Positions 1 to 9,417 are shown, counted from the stretch's first letter. The stretch is DNA of 49,430 bases from Gammaproteobacteria bacterium (GCA_019747795.1 JAIEQK010000274.1:1-49430), one strand, 5' to 3'. Made by a program: numbers and translations. The notes: generated by a model from the letters alone, not told the origin.

Positions 1-147
1 GATGGACTGAGACACCGCGATGACGCTTCGAGGGCCACCCTGGCAGTCCGACAGCGGCCGACGGGACCGCATGACAGCCCCACCTGGCCCAACCGATTAC
101 CGACCACGCCGCCATCACGCGGCGACATGGCCTTAATCAGAGTTTCC

Positions 148-567
148 TTAAGTCTGCTCCCAGGGCAGGCGGTGGAAGCGCCAGCCGCCGACCGAGCAGC
201 GGTGGCCCTCCGCGTCCTTGTCGCCCTCGAAGCCCTGTTCGACGTTGGTCAGATCGGTATAGCCGGCGGCGGCCAGCGCCTGCGCCGCGGCCAGCGAGCG
301 CACCCCGCTGCGGCACAGCGCGAGTATCGGGCGCGCCGCATCGTCGCCGCCGCGCGCGGCCAGCGCGGCGCGCACTTCGGCGACGAAGTTGGGGTTCTGC
401 GCGCCGCTCGGGTAGTCCTTCCACACCACGTTGACGGCGCCGGCCGGATGGCCGACGAAGTCGTGTTCGACTTTGCAGCGCACGTCGATGAGTACCGCGC
501 GCGGGTCGGCATTGAGGATCCGCCACGCCTCGGGCGGGGTGACGCGCTTGATGTTCGGTTCGCTCAT
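148..567 (-). CDS. Rhodanese-like domain protein
   Basis: A 139-residue single-domain protein of the rhodanese (sulfurtransferase) fold. It reads VLIDVR near residues 25-30, then an active-site loop CRSGVR starting at Cys85, which is the position that carries persulfide sulfur in this family. There is no signal peptide, so it should be cytoplasmic. The start is supported by GGAGA eight bases upstream on the minus strand. It is divergent from ppx, with about 80 bases between them. The sulfur acceptor cannot be told from sequence. Its place next to polyphosphate genes gives no clear functional link. Confidence 0.88.
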   Translation of the reverse strand: MSEPNIKRVTPPEAWRILNADPRAVLIDVRCKVEHDFVGHPAGAVNVVWKDYPSGAQNPNFVAEVRAALAARGGDDAARPILALCRSGVRSLAAAQALAAAGYTDLTNVEQGFEGDKDAEGHRCSVGGWRFHRLPWEQT

Positions 568-603
568 GGCGGGTCTCCGCGATCACAGGATCTCGCAGCG
601 CAG

Positions 604-609
604 TATAAT
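604..609 (+). promoter_or_regulatory. Candidate -10 box for ppx
   Basis: A perfect TATAAT lies 37 bases before the ppx start codon in the divergent rhodanese/ppx spacer. No recognisable -35 hexamer sits 16-18 bases upstream, so the promoter is weak or needs an activator, or the match is chance. Confidence 0.35.
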
Positions 610-646
610 CAGGCCTGTTCCCTAGTCCCACGTCGTCGCGATCCGC

Positions 647-2143
647 ATGAGCCACGCCAGCCCCGCGACCATCGCCGCCATCGACCTGGGTTCGAACAGC
701 TTCCACATGATCGTCGCCCACACCGTCGGCGACGGCTTCCGCATCGTCGATCGCATGCGCCGCCCGGTGCGGCTCGGCGCCGGGCTGTCGGCGGACAACC
801 GGCTCGACGACAAGGCCATCGCTCGCGCGCTCGACTGCCTGGCCCTGTTCGGCGAGCGCGTGCGCGGCCTGCCCCACGAGGCGGTGCGGGTGGTCGGCAC
901 CAACACCTTGCGCAAGGCGCGCAATACCGCGGGTTTCCTCGCCCAGGCCGAGGCCCTGCTCGGTCACCCCATCGACGTCATCAGCGGCCACGAAGAGGCG
1001 CGACTCATCTATCTCGGCGTGGCCCACGGCCTGGACGACGATGCCGACATGCGCCTGGTGGTCGACGTCGGCGGCGGCAGCTCCGAGTTCATCCTCGGCA
1101 GGCGCTTCGACCCGCTGTACATGGAAAGCCTGCACATGGGCTGCGTGAGCCACAGCGCCAGCCACTTCGCCGATGGGCAGATCACCTTCGCGCGCTTCAA
1201 GGCCGCCGAACTCGCCGCCCGACAGGAACTCGAGCCCATCGAGGGCAGCTTTCGCCGCATCGGTTGGCAGTCGGTGATCGGCGCCTCGGGCACCGTCATG
1301 GCGGCCGGTGACGTGGTGCGGCAGCTCGGCTGGGGGCACGACGGCATCGGCGCCGCCGATCTCGCCCGCCTGCGTCACGCCCTGGTCGAGGCAGGGCATG
1401 TGGACAAGCTCGTGCTGCCGGGCCTCGCTGAGGAGCGCCGCGCGGTGTTTCCCGGCGGCGTCGCCATCCTGTGCGCGGTGTTCGACGCGCTCGGCATCTC
1501 GCGCATGCGGGTCGCGGACAGCGCGATCCGCGAGGGCCTGCTCTACGACCTGCTCGGACGCATCCACCAGGAGGACGTGCGCGAGCGGGCCGTCGACGAG
1601 CTCGCGCTGCGCTACCACATCGATCGCGCCCAGGCGACGCGGGTGGAACGGACGGCGGTGGATCTCCTCAAGCAGGTAGCGCCGGCGTGGCTGCTCACGG
1701 GCGAGGAACAGCAGCGCCTGCTGGCCTGGGCCGCGACCCTGCACGAGATCGGTCTCGCCATCAGTCACGCGCAGTACCACAAGCACGGCGGCTACCTGCT
1801 CACCTACCTCGACATGCCGGGCTTCGCCACCGGCGAACAGCAGACGCTCGCCGCGCTGGTGCGCGGTCATCGCCGCAAGGTGCCGCTCACCGACTGGCAG
1901 AAGCTGCCGGGCGCGCAGCGCGAACGCGTGCTGCGCCTGTGTTGCCTGCTGCGCATCGCCTGCGTGCTGCACCGGCGGCGCAGTACCGAACCATTGCCGA
2001 GGATCGAGGCGCAGGTGGAGAACGGCACGCTGCGCCTGCGCTTCCCCCCGCACTGGCTGGAAGCGCACGCGCTGACCCGCGCGGATCTCGAGCAGGAGGC
2101 CGTGTATCTCAAGGCCGCCAACCTGAAGCTCAAGTTCAAATGA
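647..2143 (+). CDS. ppx: Exopolyphosphatase (Ppx/GppA family)
   Basis: A 498-residue enzyme that releases phosphate from the ends of polyphosphate (Ppx), or hydrolyses pppGpp in the GppA branch. The ASKHA-fold phosphate-binding motifs are visible: AIDLGSNSFHM at residues 11-21, the catalytic-acid region EEARLIYLG from residue 116, and DVGGGSSEF from residue 140. An HD-like C-terminal half follows (LAWAATLHEIG, then GGYLLTYLD). The length fits E. coli Ppx (513) and GppA (494). It faces ppk1 tail to tail across a REP-like pair. The ppk1 and pst neighbourhood favours polyphosphate turnover over pppGpp hydrolysis, but the sequence alone does not exclude the latter. Confidence 0.93.
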   Translation: MSHASPATIAAIDLGSNSFHMIVAHTVGDGFRIVDRMRRPVRLGAGLSADNRLDDKAIARALDCLALFGERVRGLPHEAVRVVGTNTLRKARNTAGFLAQAEALLGHPIDVISGHEEARLIYLGVAHGLDDDADMRLVVDVGGGSSEFILGRRFDPLYMESLHMGCVSHSASHFADGQITFARFKAAELAARQELEPIEGSFRRIGWQSVIGASGTVMAAGDVVRQLGWGHDGIGAADLARLRHALVEAGHVDKLVLPGLAEERRAVFPGGVAILCAVFDALGISRMRVADSAIREGLLYDLLGRIHQEDVRERAVDELALRYHIDRAQATRVERTAVDLLKQVAPAWLLTGEEQQRLLAWAATLHEIGLAISHAQYHKHGGYLLTYLDMPGFATGEQQTLAALVRGHRRKVPLTDWQKLPGAQRERVLRLCCLLRIACVLHRRRSTEPLPRIEAQVENGTLRLRFPPHWLEAHALTRADLEQEAVYLKAANLKLKFK

Positions 2144-2178
2144 CACGGGATGTGCCGCGCCGCGCGGCACACGTTCCC

Positions 2179-2263
2179 TGTAGGTCGGACTTCAGTCCGA
2201 CATTCGGTACGCGGGCTCTACGCACGCACTGGGATGGAATGTCGGACTGAAGTCCGACCTACA
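2179..2263. repeat. REP-like palindromic unit in inverted pair
   Basis: Positions 2179-2205 and 2237-2263 are exact reverse complements over 27 bases. Each copy is itself a palindrome, GTCGGACTTCAGTCCGAC (8-base arms, 2-base centre), flanked by TGTAG on one side and CATTC on the other. The pair lies between the convergent ends of ppx and ppk1, the usual place for REP/BIME elements, and could act as a bidirectional transcript-end structure. A diverged relative is at 21555-21603. Confidence 0.8.
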
Positions 2264-2275
2264 AGGATAGCGGCT

Positions 2276-4354
2276 TCACCCGCCCGCCAGTTCCTCCAGC
2301 AGCACCTGCTGCGCGTCGCGCGGCTTGGCCTTGCCGGGCTTCACCCGTTCGTAGCCGCCGTCACTCTGCAAAAGCCAGGCGCGGGTGTTGTCGGCCAGGT
2401 AGTTGTTCAGGCATTCCTTGAGGATGCGCTGGTGCAGGCGGCGATCCTCCACCATGAAACAGGTCTCGATGCGGTTGAAGAAATTGCGGCCCATCCAGTC
2501 GGCGCTGGAGAGGTAGATCTCGTCGTCCTCGCCGTTCAGGAAATAGAACACGCGGGCGTGCTCGAGAAAGCGCCCGACGATGGAGCGCACGCGGATGTTG
2601 TCCGAAATGCCGGGCAGGCCGGGCCGGAGCGCGCACACGCCGCGCACGATCAAGTCGACCTTCACCCCGGCCTGCGAGGCCGCGTAGAGCGCGTCGATCA
2701 CCTGCACCTCGGACAGTGCGTTCATCTTGGCGATGATGCGCGCCGGCAGGCCCGCGCGCGCGCGGCGCGTCTCGCGCTGGATGAGCTCGATGATCGTGCG
2801 ATGCATGGTGAAGGGCGACTGCAGGAGCTTCTTCAGCTTGCCCGCACGGCCCGGCGCGGTGAGCATGTGGAACAGCTTCTGCACGTCGACGCCGATGGCG
2901 TTGTCGCAGGTGAACAGCCCGTAGTCCGTGTACAGCCGCGCGGTGCGCGGATGGTAGTTGCCGGTGCCGAGATGCACGTAGCGCCTGAGCACCTTGCCCT
3001 CGCGGCGCACCACCAGGATCATCTTCGCGTGGGTCTTGTGGCCGACGATGCCGTAGACCACGTGCGCGCCGGCTTCCTGCAGGCGCGTGGCGAGCTCGAT
3101 GTTGGCCTCCTCGTCGAAGCGCGCCTTCAACTCGATGACCACCGTCACTTCCTTGCCCTTGCGCGCGGCCTCCAGCAAGGCTTCCACCACCGGCGAATCC
3201 GGGCCGGTGCGGTAGAGCGTCTGGCGGATCACCAGCACGGCCGGATCGCGCGCCGCCTGGTAGAGGAAATCCAGCACCGGCGCGAAGGACTGGAAGGGAT
3301 GGTGCAGCAGCACGTCGCCGCGCCGGATGACGTCGAACAGATCGCTGCCCTGGGGCAGGCGGTTCGGACGTGCGGGGGTGAAGCTCGGGAATTTCAGGTC
3401 CGGACGGTCGATCATGTCGAATACCGCCATCAGGCGGGTCAGGTTGACCGGCCCCTGGCAGGTGTAGATGTCCGGATCCTGCAGGTCGAACTCCTGCTTC
3501 AACAACGTGATCATCTGCCGCGGGCATTCCGATGCCACCTCGAGGCGCACCGCATCACCGAAACGGCGCTGCTGCAGCTCGCCTTCCAGCGCCTTCACCA
3601 GGTCGTCGACCTCTTCGTCGTCGACGAACAGATCGCTGTTGCGGGTGACGCGGAACTGGTAGCAGCCCTTGACCTCCATGCCGGGAAAGATGTCGTCCAC
3701 GTGGGCGTGGATGATGGAGGACAGGAACACGAACTCGTGCGGACCGCTCGCGTAGTCCTCGGGAATGTTGATGATGCGCGGCAGCGAGCGCGGCGCCTGC
3801 ACGATGGCAATGACGCTGTTGCGGCCGAAGGCGTCGGTGCCCTCCAGCGAGACCAGGAAGTTCAGGCTCTTGTTCAGGATGCGCGGGAAGGGGTGCGAAG
3901 GATCGAGGCCGATGGGGCTCAGCATCGGCAGCAGTTCGCGATTGAAGTAGCGTCGAACCCAGGCGGCCTGGCGCGCGTTCCATTCGCTGCGCTTCAGAAA
4001 GTGGATGTTCTGCTCGGCGAGCGCAGGCAGCAGTTCGTCGTTCAGCACCCGGTACTGCTCGGCGACCAGGGCATGGGCGCCGGCGCTGATGGCACGCAGC
4101 TGGTCCTGGGCGGACATCTGGTCGGGACCGGTCTGGCCCGCGGCGAAGGCCACCTGCTCGTTGAGCCCGGCCACCCGGATCTCGAAGAACTCGTCCAGGT
4201 TGCTGCTCGCGATGCACAGGAACTTGAGCCGTTCGAGGAGCGGGTTGCCCTGGTCCTTGGACTGCTCCAGCACGCGCCGGTTGAACTCCAGGAGCGAGAG
4301 CTCGCGGTTGATGTAGAGCTCGGGGTCGCCGATACGCAGGGATTTCGCGTCCAT
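2276..4354 (-). CDS. ppk1: Polyphosphate kinase 1
   Basis: A 692-residue enzyme that reversibly polymerises the gamma phosphate of ATP into polyphosphate. It starts with the family N-terminus (YINRELSLLEFNRRVLEQ) and keeps the two histidines important for catalysis: His442 in KTHAK, matching the autophosphorylated His435 of E. coli, and His599 in FLEHAR. The C-terminal LSSADWMGRNFFNRIE block is intact. The length matches the family (about 690). It is transcribed away from the methyltransferase gene and towards ppx. A Pho box was not seen in its upstream region. Confidence 0.96.
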   Translation of the reverse strand: MDAKSLRIGDPELYINRELSLLEFNRRVLEQSKDQGNPLLERLKFLCIASSNLDEFFEIRVAGLNEQVAFAAGQTGPDQMSAQDQLRAISAGAHALVAEQYRVLNDELLPALAEQNIHFLKRSEWNARQAAWVRRYFNRELLPMLSPIGLDPSHPFPRILNKSLNFLVSLEGTDAFGRNSVIAIVQAPRSLPRIINIPEDYASGPHEFVFLSSIIHAHVDDIFPGMEVKGCYQFRVTRNSDLFVDDEEVDDLVKALEGELQQRRFGDAVRLEVASECPRQMITLLKQEFDLQDPDIYTCQGPVNLTRLMAVFDMIDRPDLKFPSFTPARPNRLPQGSDLFDVIRRGDVLLHHPFQSFAPVLDFLYQAARDPAVLVIRQTLYRTGPDSPVVEALLEAARKGKEVTVVIELKARFDEEANIELATRLQEAGAHVVYGIVGHKTHAKMILVVRREGKVLRRYVHLGTGNYHPRTARLYTDYGLFTCDNAIGVDVQKLFHMLTAPGRAGKLKKLLQSPFTMHRTIIELIQRETRRARAGLPARIIAKMNALSEVQVIDALYAASQAGVKVDLIVRGVCALRPGLPGISDNIRVRSIVGRFLEHARVFYFLNGEDDEIYLSSADWMGRNFFNRIETCFMVEDRRLHQRILKECLNNYLADNTRAWLLQSDGGYERVKPGKAKPRDAQQVLLEELAGG

Positions 4355-4412
4355 GGTGTGCTGGGCTCGCGGCGCGTGGGTAGGGTCTGGCGCGCTCTTG
4401 GACTGGGTTACG

Positions 4413-4426
4413 GGTGCATTTGCACC
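4413..4426. promoter_or_regulatory. Operator-like palindrome between ppk1 and methyltransferase
   Basis: GGTGCA-TT-TGCACC is a perfect 6+6 inverted repeat in the 136-base spacer between the divergent ppk1 and methyltransferase genes. It lies 59 bases from the ppk1 start and 65 bases from the methyltransferase start, so a dimeric regulator bound there could act on both. It does not resemble a Pho box. No known regulator was assigned. Confidence 0.35.
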
Positions 4427-4490
4427 ATCGAGTCTTTATCATCGCCCGCCACTTCACAGCATCGCAAGCGCGGGTCCGCTCAATCTGACC

Positions 4491-5336
4491 ATGGTCAAAG
4501 CACAGACAACGAAGTCACGGCGCGCGGCGCGCCCCCGTCCACCGACCATGGCCGAGAAGGCCGACAGGCACGCCCTCTACGAGCAGGCGGTGCAGTGCGT
4601 CGAGCACGAAATCGACTTCGTCGATGCCGAGTTCAAGCGCCTGCGGGGCTACCACGCCAAGCGCCTCAGGGAAGACTTCTGCGGGACCGCCAACACCTCC
4701 TGCGAGTGGGTGCGCCGGCGGCCGGGCAATGTCGCGGTGGGCGTGGACCTGGACGCCGAGGTGCTGGACTGGGGACGCCGCCACCACGTGGCCGGGCTGA
4801 AGCCCGCGCAGCGCCGGCGTATCACCCTGGTCGAGGGCAACGTGCTCGACGCGGCCGACGAGCCGGTGCAGATCAACCTCGCGATGAACTTCAGCTACTG
4901 GATCTGGAAGCAGCGCGCGCAGATGCGCGACTACTTCCGCCGGGTGCGGGCCAACCTGGCCGACGACGGCGTGTTCTTCCTCGACTGCTTCGGCGGCTAC
5001 GACTCTTTCCGCGAGCTGAAGGAGCACACCGAGCACCGCCGCTTCACCTACACCTGGGAACACGCGCGCTACAACCCGATCACCGCGGACTTCCTCTGCC
5101 ACATCCATTTCAGCTTTCCCGACGGTTCCAAGCTCAAGCAGGCGTTCACCTACGACTGGCGCCTGTGGACCCTGCCCGAGGTGCGCGAGATCCTGGACGA
5201 GGCCGGCTTTCGCGACATCATGGTCTACTGGCAGGGCTGGGACGAAAAGAAGCAGGAAGGCACGGCCGACTTCACGCCGGTCACCGAGGCCGATGCCGAC
5301 GCCGGCTGGATCTGCTACCTGAGCGCGCGCAAGTAG
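4491..5336 (+). CDS. Class I SAM-dependent methyltransferase, substrate unknown
   Basis: A 281-residue protein with a Rossmann-type methyltransferase core. A glycine-poor motif I, REDFCGTANTSCEW (about residues 61-75), is followed by the acidic strand VGVDLDAEVLDWG, then VEGNVLD and AMNFSYWIW. An N-terminal helical part (HALYEQAVQCVEHEIDFVDAEF) precedes the core. No signal peptide is seen. ATG 4491 is taken as the start because it begins a continuous reading; ATG 4548 (MAEKAD) is a shorter alternative that keeps the whole domain. The target molecule cannot be read from sequence. It lies between ppk1 and pstC, but whether it belongs to phosphate metabolism is unknown. Confidence 0.85.
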   Translation: MVKAQTTKSRRAARPRPPTMAEKADRHALYEQAVQCVEHEIDFVDAEFKRLRGYHAKRLREDFCGTANTSCEWVRRRPGNVAVGVDLDAEVLDWGRRHHVAGLKPAQRRRITLVEGNVLDAADEPVQINLAMNFSYWIWKQRAQMRDYFRRVRANLADDGVFFLDCFGGYDSFRELKEHTEHRRFTYTWEHARYNPITADFLCHIHFSFPDGSKLKQAFTYDWRLWTLPEVREILDEAGFRDIMVYWQGWDEKKQEGTADFTPVTEADADAGWICYLSARK

Positions 5337-5500
5337 GCGGCCGGAGCCGCCGCGTAGCGGGCCGTGAACTGGCACGATAATGTAATAATCGACCCCGAGA
5401 ATCCGATTGCAGCGGGCCGGGCCCGCGAGACCAGCGGCCGTTCTATGTCACAACCAGCCTCGCTCAGCCGGCCCGTTCGCGCGCCTCGGGTCGCTCGGCC

Positions 5501-7744
5501 GTGATGAAGCCCGCCCGCGAAGCCAGCCTCACGTCCCGCGAGGGCTGGCGACTGCTGAAGGACCGCCTGTTCGCGCTGGTCATGGCCGTCGGCGGGGTCT
5601 CGGTCATCGTCGCCATCCTGCTGATTTTCTTCTATCTCTTCTACGTCGTGGTGCCCCTGTTCGGCGGCGCCGAGGTCACCCCTCGCACGAGTTTCGACAC
5701 GCCGCCCTCGGCCGCCGCGGCCCTCGGACTGGACGAGTACGCCGAGACCGGCTTCATGCTCTCGCCGGCCGGGCGCCTGCGCTTCTTCAAGGCGTCCGAC
5801 GGCGCGACGCTGGAGGAAAAGGACCTGGTGCCGGCCGCGGCCGGCACCGTGACGGCAGTGGCGGCCGGCGACCCGGCGACCCACGTGCTGCTCGCCGGCA
5901 CGTCCGCCGGTGAAGTGCTCCTCGCGCAGGTCGGCTGGACCATCCGCTTCGACGAGCAGCAGCACCGCAGCATCCAGCCCAAGCTCGAGTTCCCCTTCGG
6001 CGAGGAGCGTCTGCGCGCCACCGAGCCCGGCGACGCCGTGCGCCTGCTGGCCGGCCAGGCCGGCGACGAGGAGGCGACGCTGGTGGCGGTCGGTGCAAGC
6101 GGCCGCGTGGTGCTGCTGAACGCCACCAAGACCACCAACATGCTGGACGATTCCGTATCGGTCGAGACCAGCCGCACCCTGCTCGACGTCGATGGCGCGC
6201 GCGTCACCCATGTCGTGCTCGACAACCAGCAGCGCGAGCTGTTCCTGGCCGCGGACGATGGCACCCTCAGCTACTTCGACGTGCGCGACAAGAGCAAGCC
6301 GGCGCTGGTCGACCGCGCGAGCGTGATCGGCAACGCCAAGCGCATCACCGCGCTCGGCATGTTGTCCGGCGGGATATCGCTGGTGGTCGGTGACGATGCC
6401 GGTCAACTGTCCCAGTGGTTCCCGGTGCGCGACCCGCACAACAACGCGCAGTTGAAGCGCGTGCGCCGCTTCGAACCGCTGCCCCAGGCCGTCGCCCGCA
6501 TCGCGCCCGAGTTCCAGCGCAAGGGCTTCCTGGCGGTGGATGCGGGCGGCGACGTCGGCCTCTACCACGCCACGGCCGACCGCCACCTGCTGACCGTTCC
6601 GAGCGGACTGGAGGACATCACCGCCATGGCCTTCTCGCCGCGCGCGACTGCCGCGGTGCTGGCCTCGAGCGGCGGGCACGTGCGCCTGTTCGACATCGAC
6701 AACCCCCACCCGGAGGTGTCGTTCTCGGCCCTGTGGGAAGACGTCTGGTACGAGAACCGCGCGCGGCCGGAATTCATCTGGCAGTCGTCTTCGGCCAGCA
6801 ACGACTTCGAGCCCAAGTTCAGTCTCACGCCGCTGACCTTCGGCACGCTGAAGGCCGCCATCTATTCGATGATCTTCGCCGTGCCGCTGGCGGTGCTGGG
6901 CGCGGTGTACACCGCCTACTTCATGACGCCGTCCATGCGTCGCATCGTCAAGCCGTCCATCGAGCTGATGGCCGCGCTTCCGACCGTGATCCTGGGCTTT
7001 CTCGCGGGCCTGTGGCTCGCGCCGCTGGTCGAGCGTGAGCTGCTCGGCGTGCTGCTGTGCATTCCGCTGGTGCCGGTGATGACCATCGCCGCCTCGTTCT
7101 TCGTCAGCCGCACGCCGATGTTGAAGCGCCTGGTGCCGGACGGCTGGGAAGCGGCGGCGCTGGTGCCGGTGGTGGTATTCGCCATCTGGCTGAATCTCGC
7201 GCTCGGTCGCGGGCTCGAGGAACTCCTGTTCGACGGCAGCCTGACCCATTGGATGAATGCCGAGTACGGCATCGGTTACGACCAGCGCAACTCGCTGGTG
7301 GTCGCCATCGCCATCGGCTTCGCCGTGATCCCGACCATCTTCTCGATCAGCGAGGACGCGGTGTTCAGCGTGCCCCGCTCGCTGACCATGGGCTCGCTGG
7401 CGCTCGGCGCCACGCCGTGGCAGACCGCGATTCGCGTGGTCCTGCTGACGGCGAGCCCCGGCATCTTCTCCGCCATCATGATCGGCATGGGCCGCGCGGT
7501 GGGCGAGACCATGATCGTGCTGATGGCGACCGGCAACACGCCGATCATGGATGTGAGCCTGTTCCAGGGCCTGCGCGCGCTGTCGGCCAACATCGCGGTC
7601 GAGATGCCGGAGTCCGAGGTCGGCAGTTCGCACTACCGCGTGCTGTTCCTGGCCGCGATGGTGCTGTTCCTGGTGACCTTCGTGGTCAACACCCTGGCCG
7701 AACTCGTGCGCCAGCGCCTGCGCCGCAAGTACGCGAGCCTGTGA
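5501..7744 (+). CDS. pstC: Phosphate ABC transporter permease PstC, large form
   Basis: Inner-membrane permease of the high-affinity phosphate importer. At 747 residues it is far longer than E. coli PstC (319). One membrane helix near residues 24-50 leads to about 400 residues predicted outside the membrane, with repeated blade-like strands such as LFLAADDGTLSYFDVRD and VLASSGGHVRLFDID that look like a beta-propeller. The MetI-type permease domain fills roughly residues 445-747, including the coupling-loop region [13 protein letters not shown]. Starts GTG 5501 and ATG 5504 are adjacent. It overlaps pstA by four bases. Large PstC forms are known in other gammaproteobacteria; the propeller reading is inference. 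Confidence 0.93.
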   Translation: MMKPAREASLTSREGWRLLKDRLFALVMAVGGVSVIVAILLIFFYLFYVVVPLFGGAEVTPRTSFDTPPSAAAALGLDEYAETGFMLSPAGRLRFFKASDGATLEEKDLVPAAAGTVTAVAAGDPATHVLLAGTSAGEVLLAQVGWTIRFDEQQHRSIQPKLEFPFGEERLRATEPGDAVRLLAGQAGDEEATLVAVGASGRVVLLNATKTTNMLDDSVSVETSRTLLDVDGARVTHVVLDNQQRELFLAADDGTLSYFDVRDKSKPALVDRASVIGNAKRITALGMLSGGISLVVGDDAGQLSQWFPVRDPHNNAQLKRVRRFEPLPQAVARIAPEFQRKGFLAVDAGGDVGLYHATADRHLLTVPSGLEDITAMAFSPRATAAVLASSGGHVRLFDIDNPHPEVSFSALWEDVWYENRARPEFIWQSSSASNDFEPKFSLTPLTFGTLKAAIYSMIFAVPLAVLGAVYTAYFMTPSMRRIVKPSIELMAALPTVILGFLAGLWLAPLVERELLGVLLCIPLVPVMTIAASFFVSRTPMLKRLVPDGWEAAALVPVVVFAIWLNLALGRGLEELLFDGSLTHWMNAEYGIGYDQRNSLVVAIAIGFAVIPTIFSISEDAVFSVPRSLTMGSLALGATPWQTAIRVVLLTASPGIFSAIMIGMGRAVGETMIVLMATGNTPIMDVSLFQGLRALSANIAVEMPESEVGSSHYRVLFLAAMVLFLVTFVVNTLAELVRQRLRRKYASL

Positions 7745-9417
7745 ACGCGAACACCCGCATGCCCACGTGGCTCGCCGACTGGTTCCGCTCCGGCTCCCCG
7801 GGCGTGTACCTGACCGCCGGCGCGGTGAGCTTCTCGCTGGTGATGGTGTTCGGCCTCCTGTTCCTCATCACCGTGCGCGGCATGGGCCACTTCTGGCCGG
7901 CCGAGGTGGTGCGTCTAAGCCTGAACGGCGGCGACACCAAGTACGCGCTCGGCGAAGTGGTGGACGAAGAGACCGTCTCCGCGCAACGGCTCCTCGACAA
8001 CGGCATCAAGGTCCCGGCCGGCCAGCTGACCGTGCATCGCGTGCTGCTCAAGATAGGCAACCGCGATCTACACGGCTTCGATTTCCAGTGGTTCAACGAC
8101 ACCGAGTACGACGAGGTGCGCCGGCCGCGCAAGGCGGTGGTGATCGAGCGCGAGGAATGGGGCAATTACTACGGCTTCGTGACCGGCATCCTCGAGCGCG
8201 ACCAGCCGGTGACCTACAAGACCAGCCCCTGGCCGCAGCTGCGCAAGCGCATCGCGCGCGCGGAACGGCTGCGCAAGGCCATCGACGAAGTGCAGAACGA
8301 GCAGATGGGCGCGATCAACTACGCCCTCGAGCGCCTGCGTCTCGACACGCGCCGCCTGGAGCTGGACGGCATCACCAGCGGCCCGCCGCTCGAGGCCATC
8401 GAAGCCGAGCGCGGGCGGCTGAAGGCCGAGTACGACGAACTCGCGAAGCGCCTCGCGACCTTGAACGAGCGCATCGCGCGCGACGTGCTGACTGTCGAGA
8501 CGGTCAATGGCGAGCCCGGCAAGATCCCGTTCCGCGACATCGTGCGGGCCTTCCGTCCCAACGCCATGTCGCTGACCGACAAGCTCGGCCACTACGCGGT
8601 CAAGCTCGGCGAGTTCGTGTCCACCGAGCCGCGCGAGGCCAACACCGAGGGCGGCGTGTTCCCGGCCATCTTCGGCACCGTGATGATGGTGCTCCTGATG
8701 TCGGTGTTCGTCACGCCTTTCGGGGTCATCGCCGCGGTGTATCTCCGCGAGTACGCCCACCAGGGCCTGCTCACCCGCGTCATCCGCATCGCGGTCAACA
8801 ACCTGGCCGGCGTGCCGTCGGTGGTCTACGGCGTGTTCGGCCTGGGCTTCTTCGTCTATTTCCTCGGCGCGTCCATCGACCAGGCCTTCTTCCAGGCGGC
8901 GCTGCCCGCGCCGACCTTCGGCACCCCGGGCCTGCTGTGGTCGTCGCTGACCTTGGCGCTGCTCACCGTGCCGGTGGTGATCGTGTCGACCGAAGAAGGC
9001 CTGTCTCGCATTCCGCGCAGCATTCGCGAGGGCAGCCTGGCCCTCGGCGCGACCAAGGCCGAGACCCTGTGGCGCACCGTGCTGCCGATGGCCACGCCGG
9101 CGATGATGACCGGCCTCATCCTCGCCGTGGCGCGCGCCGCGGGCGAGGTCGCGCCGCTGATGATGGTCGGCGTGGTCAAGCTCGCGCCGACCCTGCCGCT
9201 GGACGGCAACCTCCCGTTCCTGCACCTGGACCGCAAGTTCATGCATCTCGGCTTCCACATCTTCGATGTCGGCTTCCAGAGCCCCAACGTCGAGGCGGCG
9301 CGCCCGCTGGTGTTCGCCACCTCGTTGCTCCTGGTGATCATCATCGTCGCGCTCAACCTCGCCGCCATCACCATTCGCAACCGGCTGCGGGAAAAGTACA
9401 ATGCTGCCGAAACCTGA
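7741..9417 (+). CDS. pstA: Phosphate ABC transporter permease PstA, large form
   Basis: Second permease of the phosphate importer, 558 residues against 296 in E. coli. GTG 7741 is chosen because it overlaps the pstC stop in a GTGA coupling; ATG 7759 is an alternative. An N-terminal membrane helix (about residues 25-45) is followed by a long polar insert. The insert includes charged, helix-prone stretches around residues 160-250 ([14 protein letters not shown], then [18 protein letters not shown]) that read as coiled coil. The MetI domain occupies about residues 300-558, with the coupling-loop motif [15 protein letters not shown]. It pairs with PstC, whose large form suggests the two outer domains work together. 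Confidence 0.93.
   Translation: MNANTRMPTWLADWFRSGSPGVYLTAGAVSFSLVMVFGLLFLITVRGMGHFWPAEVVRLSLNGGDTKYALGEVVDEETVSAQRLLDNGIKVPAGQLTVHRVLLKIGNRDLHGFDFQWFNDTEYDEVRRPRKAVVIEREEWGNYYGFVTGILERDQPVTYKTSPWPQLRKRIARAERLRKAIDEVQNEQMGAINYALERLRLDTRRLELDGITSGPPLEAIEAERGRLKAEYDELAKRLATLNERIARDVLTVETVNGEPGKIPFRDIVRAFRPNAMSLTDKLGHYAVKLGEFVSTEPREANTEGGVFPAIFGTVMMVLLMSVFVTPFGVIAAVYLREYAHQGLLTRVIRIAVNNLAGVPSVVYGVFGLGFFVYFLGASIDQAFFQAALPAPTFGTPGLLWSSLTLALLTVPVVIVSTEEGLSRIPRSIREGSLALGATKAETLWRTVLPMATPAMMTGLILAVARAAGEVAPLMMVGVVKLAPTLPLDGNLPFLHLDRKFMHLGFHIFDVGFQSPNVEAARPLVFATSLLLVIIIVALNLAAITIRNRLREKYNAAET

Noticed and set aside
1-147. Open frame reading into the window from its left edge
   Set aside because: The predicted peptide is Arg/Pro/Thr-rich without any motif, and the frame continues antisense through the rhodanese gene, so no partial gene is supported.
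2150-5380. A 1076-residue plus-strand open frame across ppk1 and the methyltransferase
   Set aside because: It runs antisense to ppk1, whose catalytic motifs are intact, and its residue composition (His, Arg, Val, Ala-rich, low complexity) is that of an antisense GC-rich frame.
5370-5385. TGGCACG upstream of pstC as a sigma-54 -24 element
   Set aside because: The -12 element is missing: TGTAA stands where TTGCA is needed.
5445-5451. ATGTCAC upstream of pstC as a Pho box
   Set aside because: It is a single half-site; the positions 11 bases to either side do not match, so there is no tandem array.
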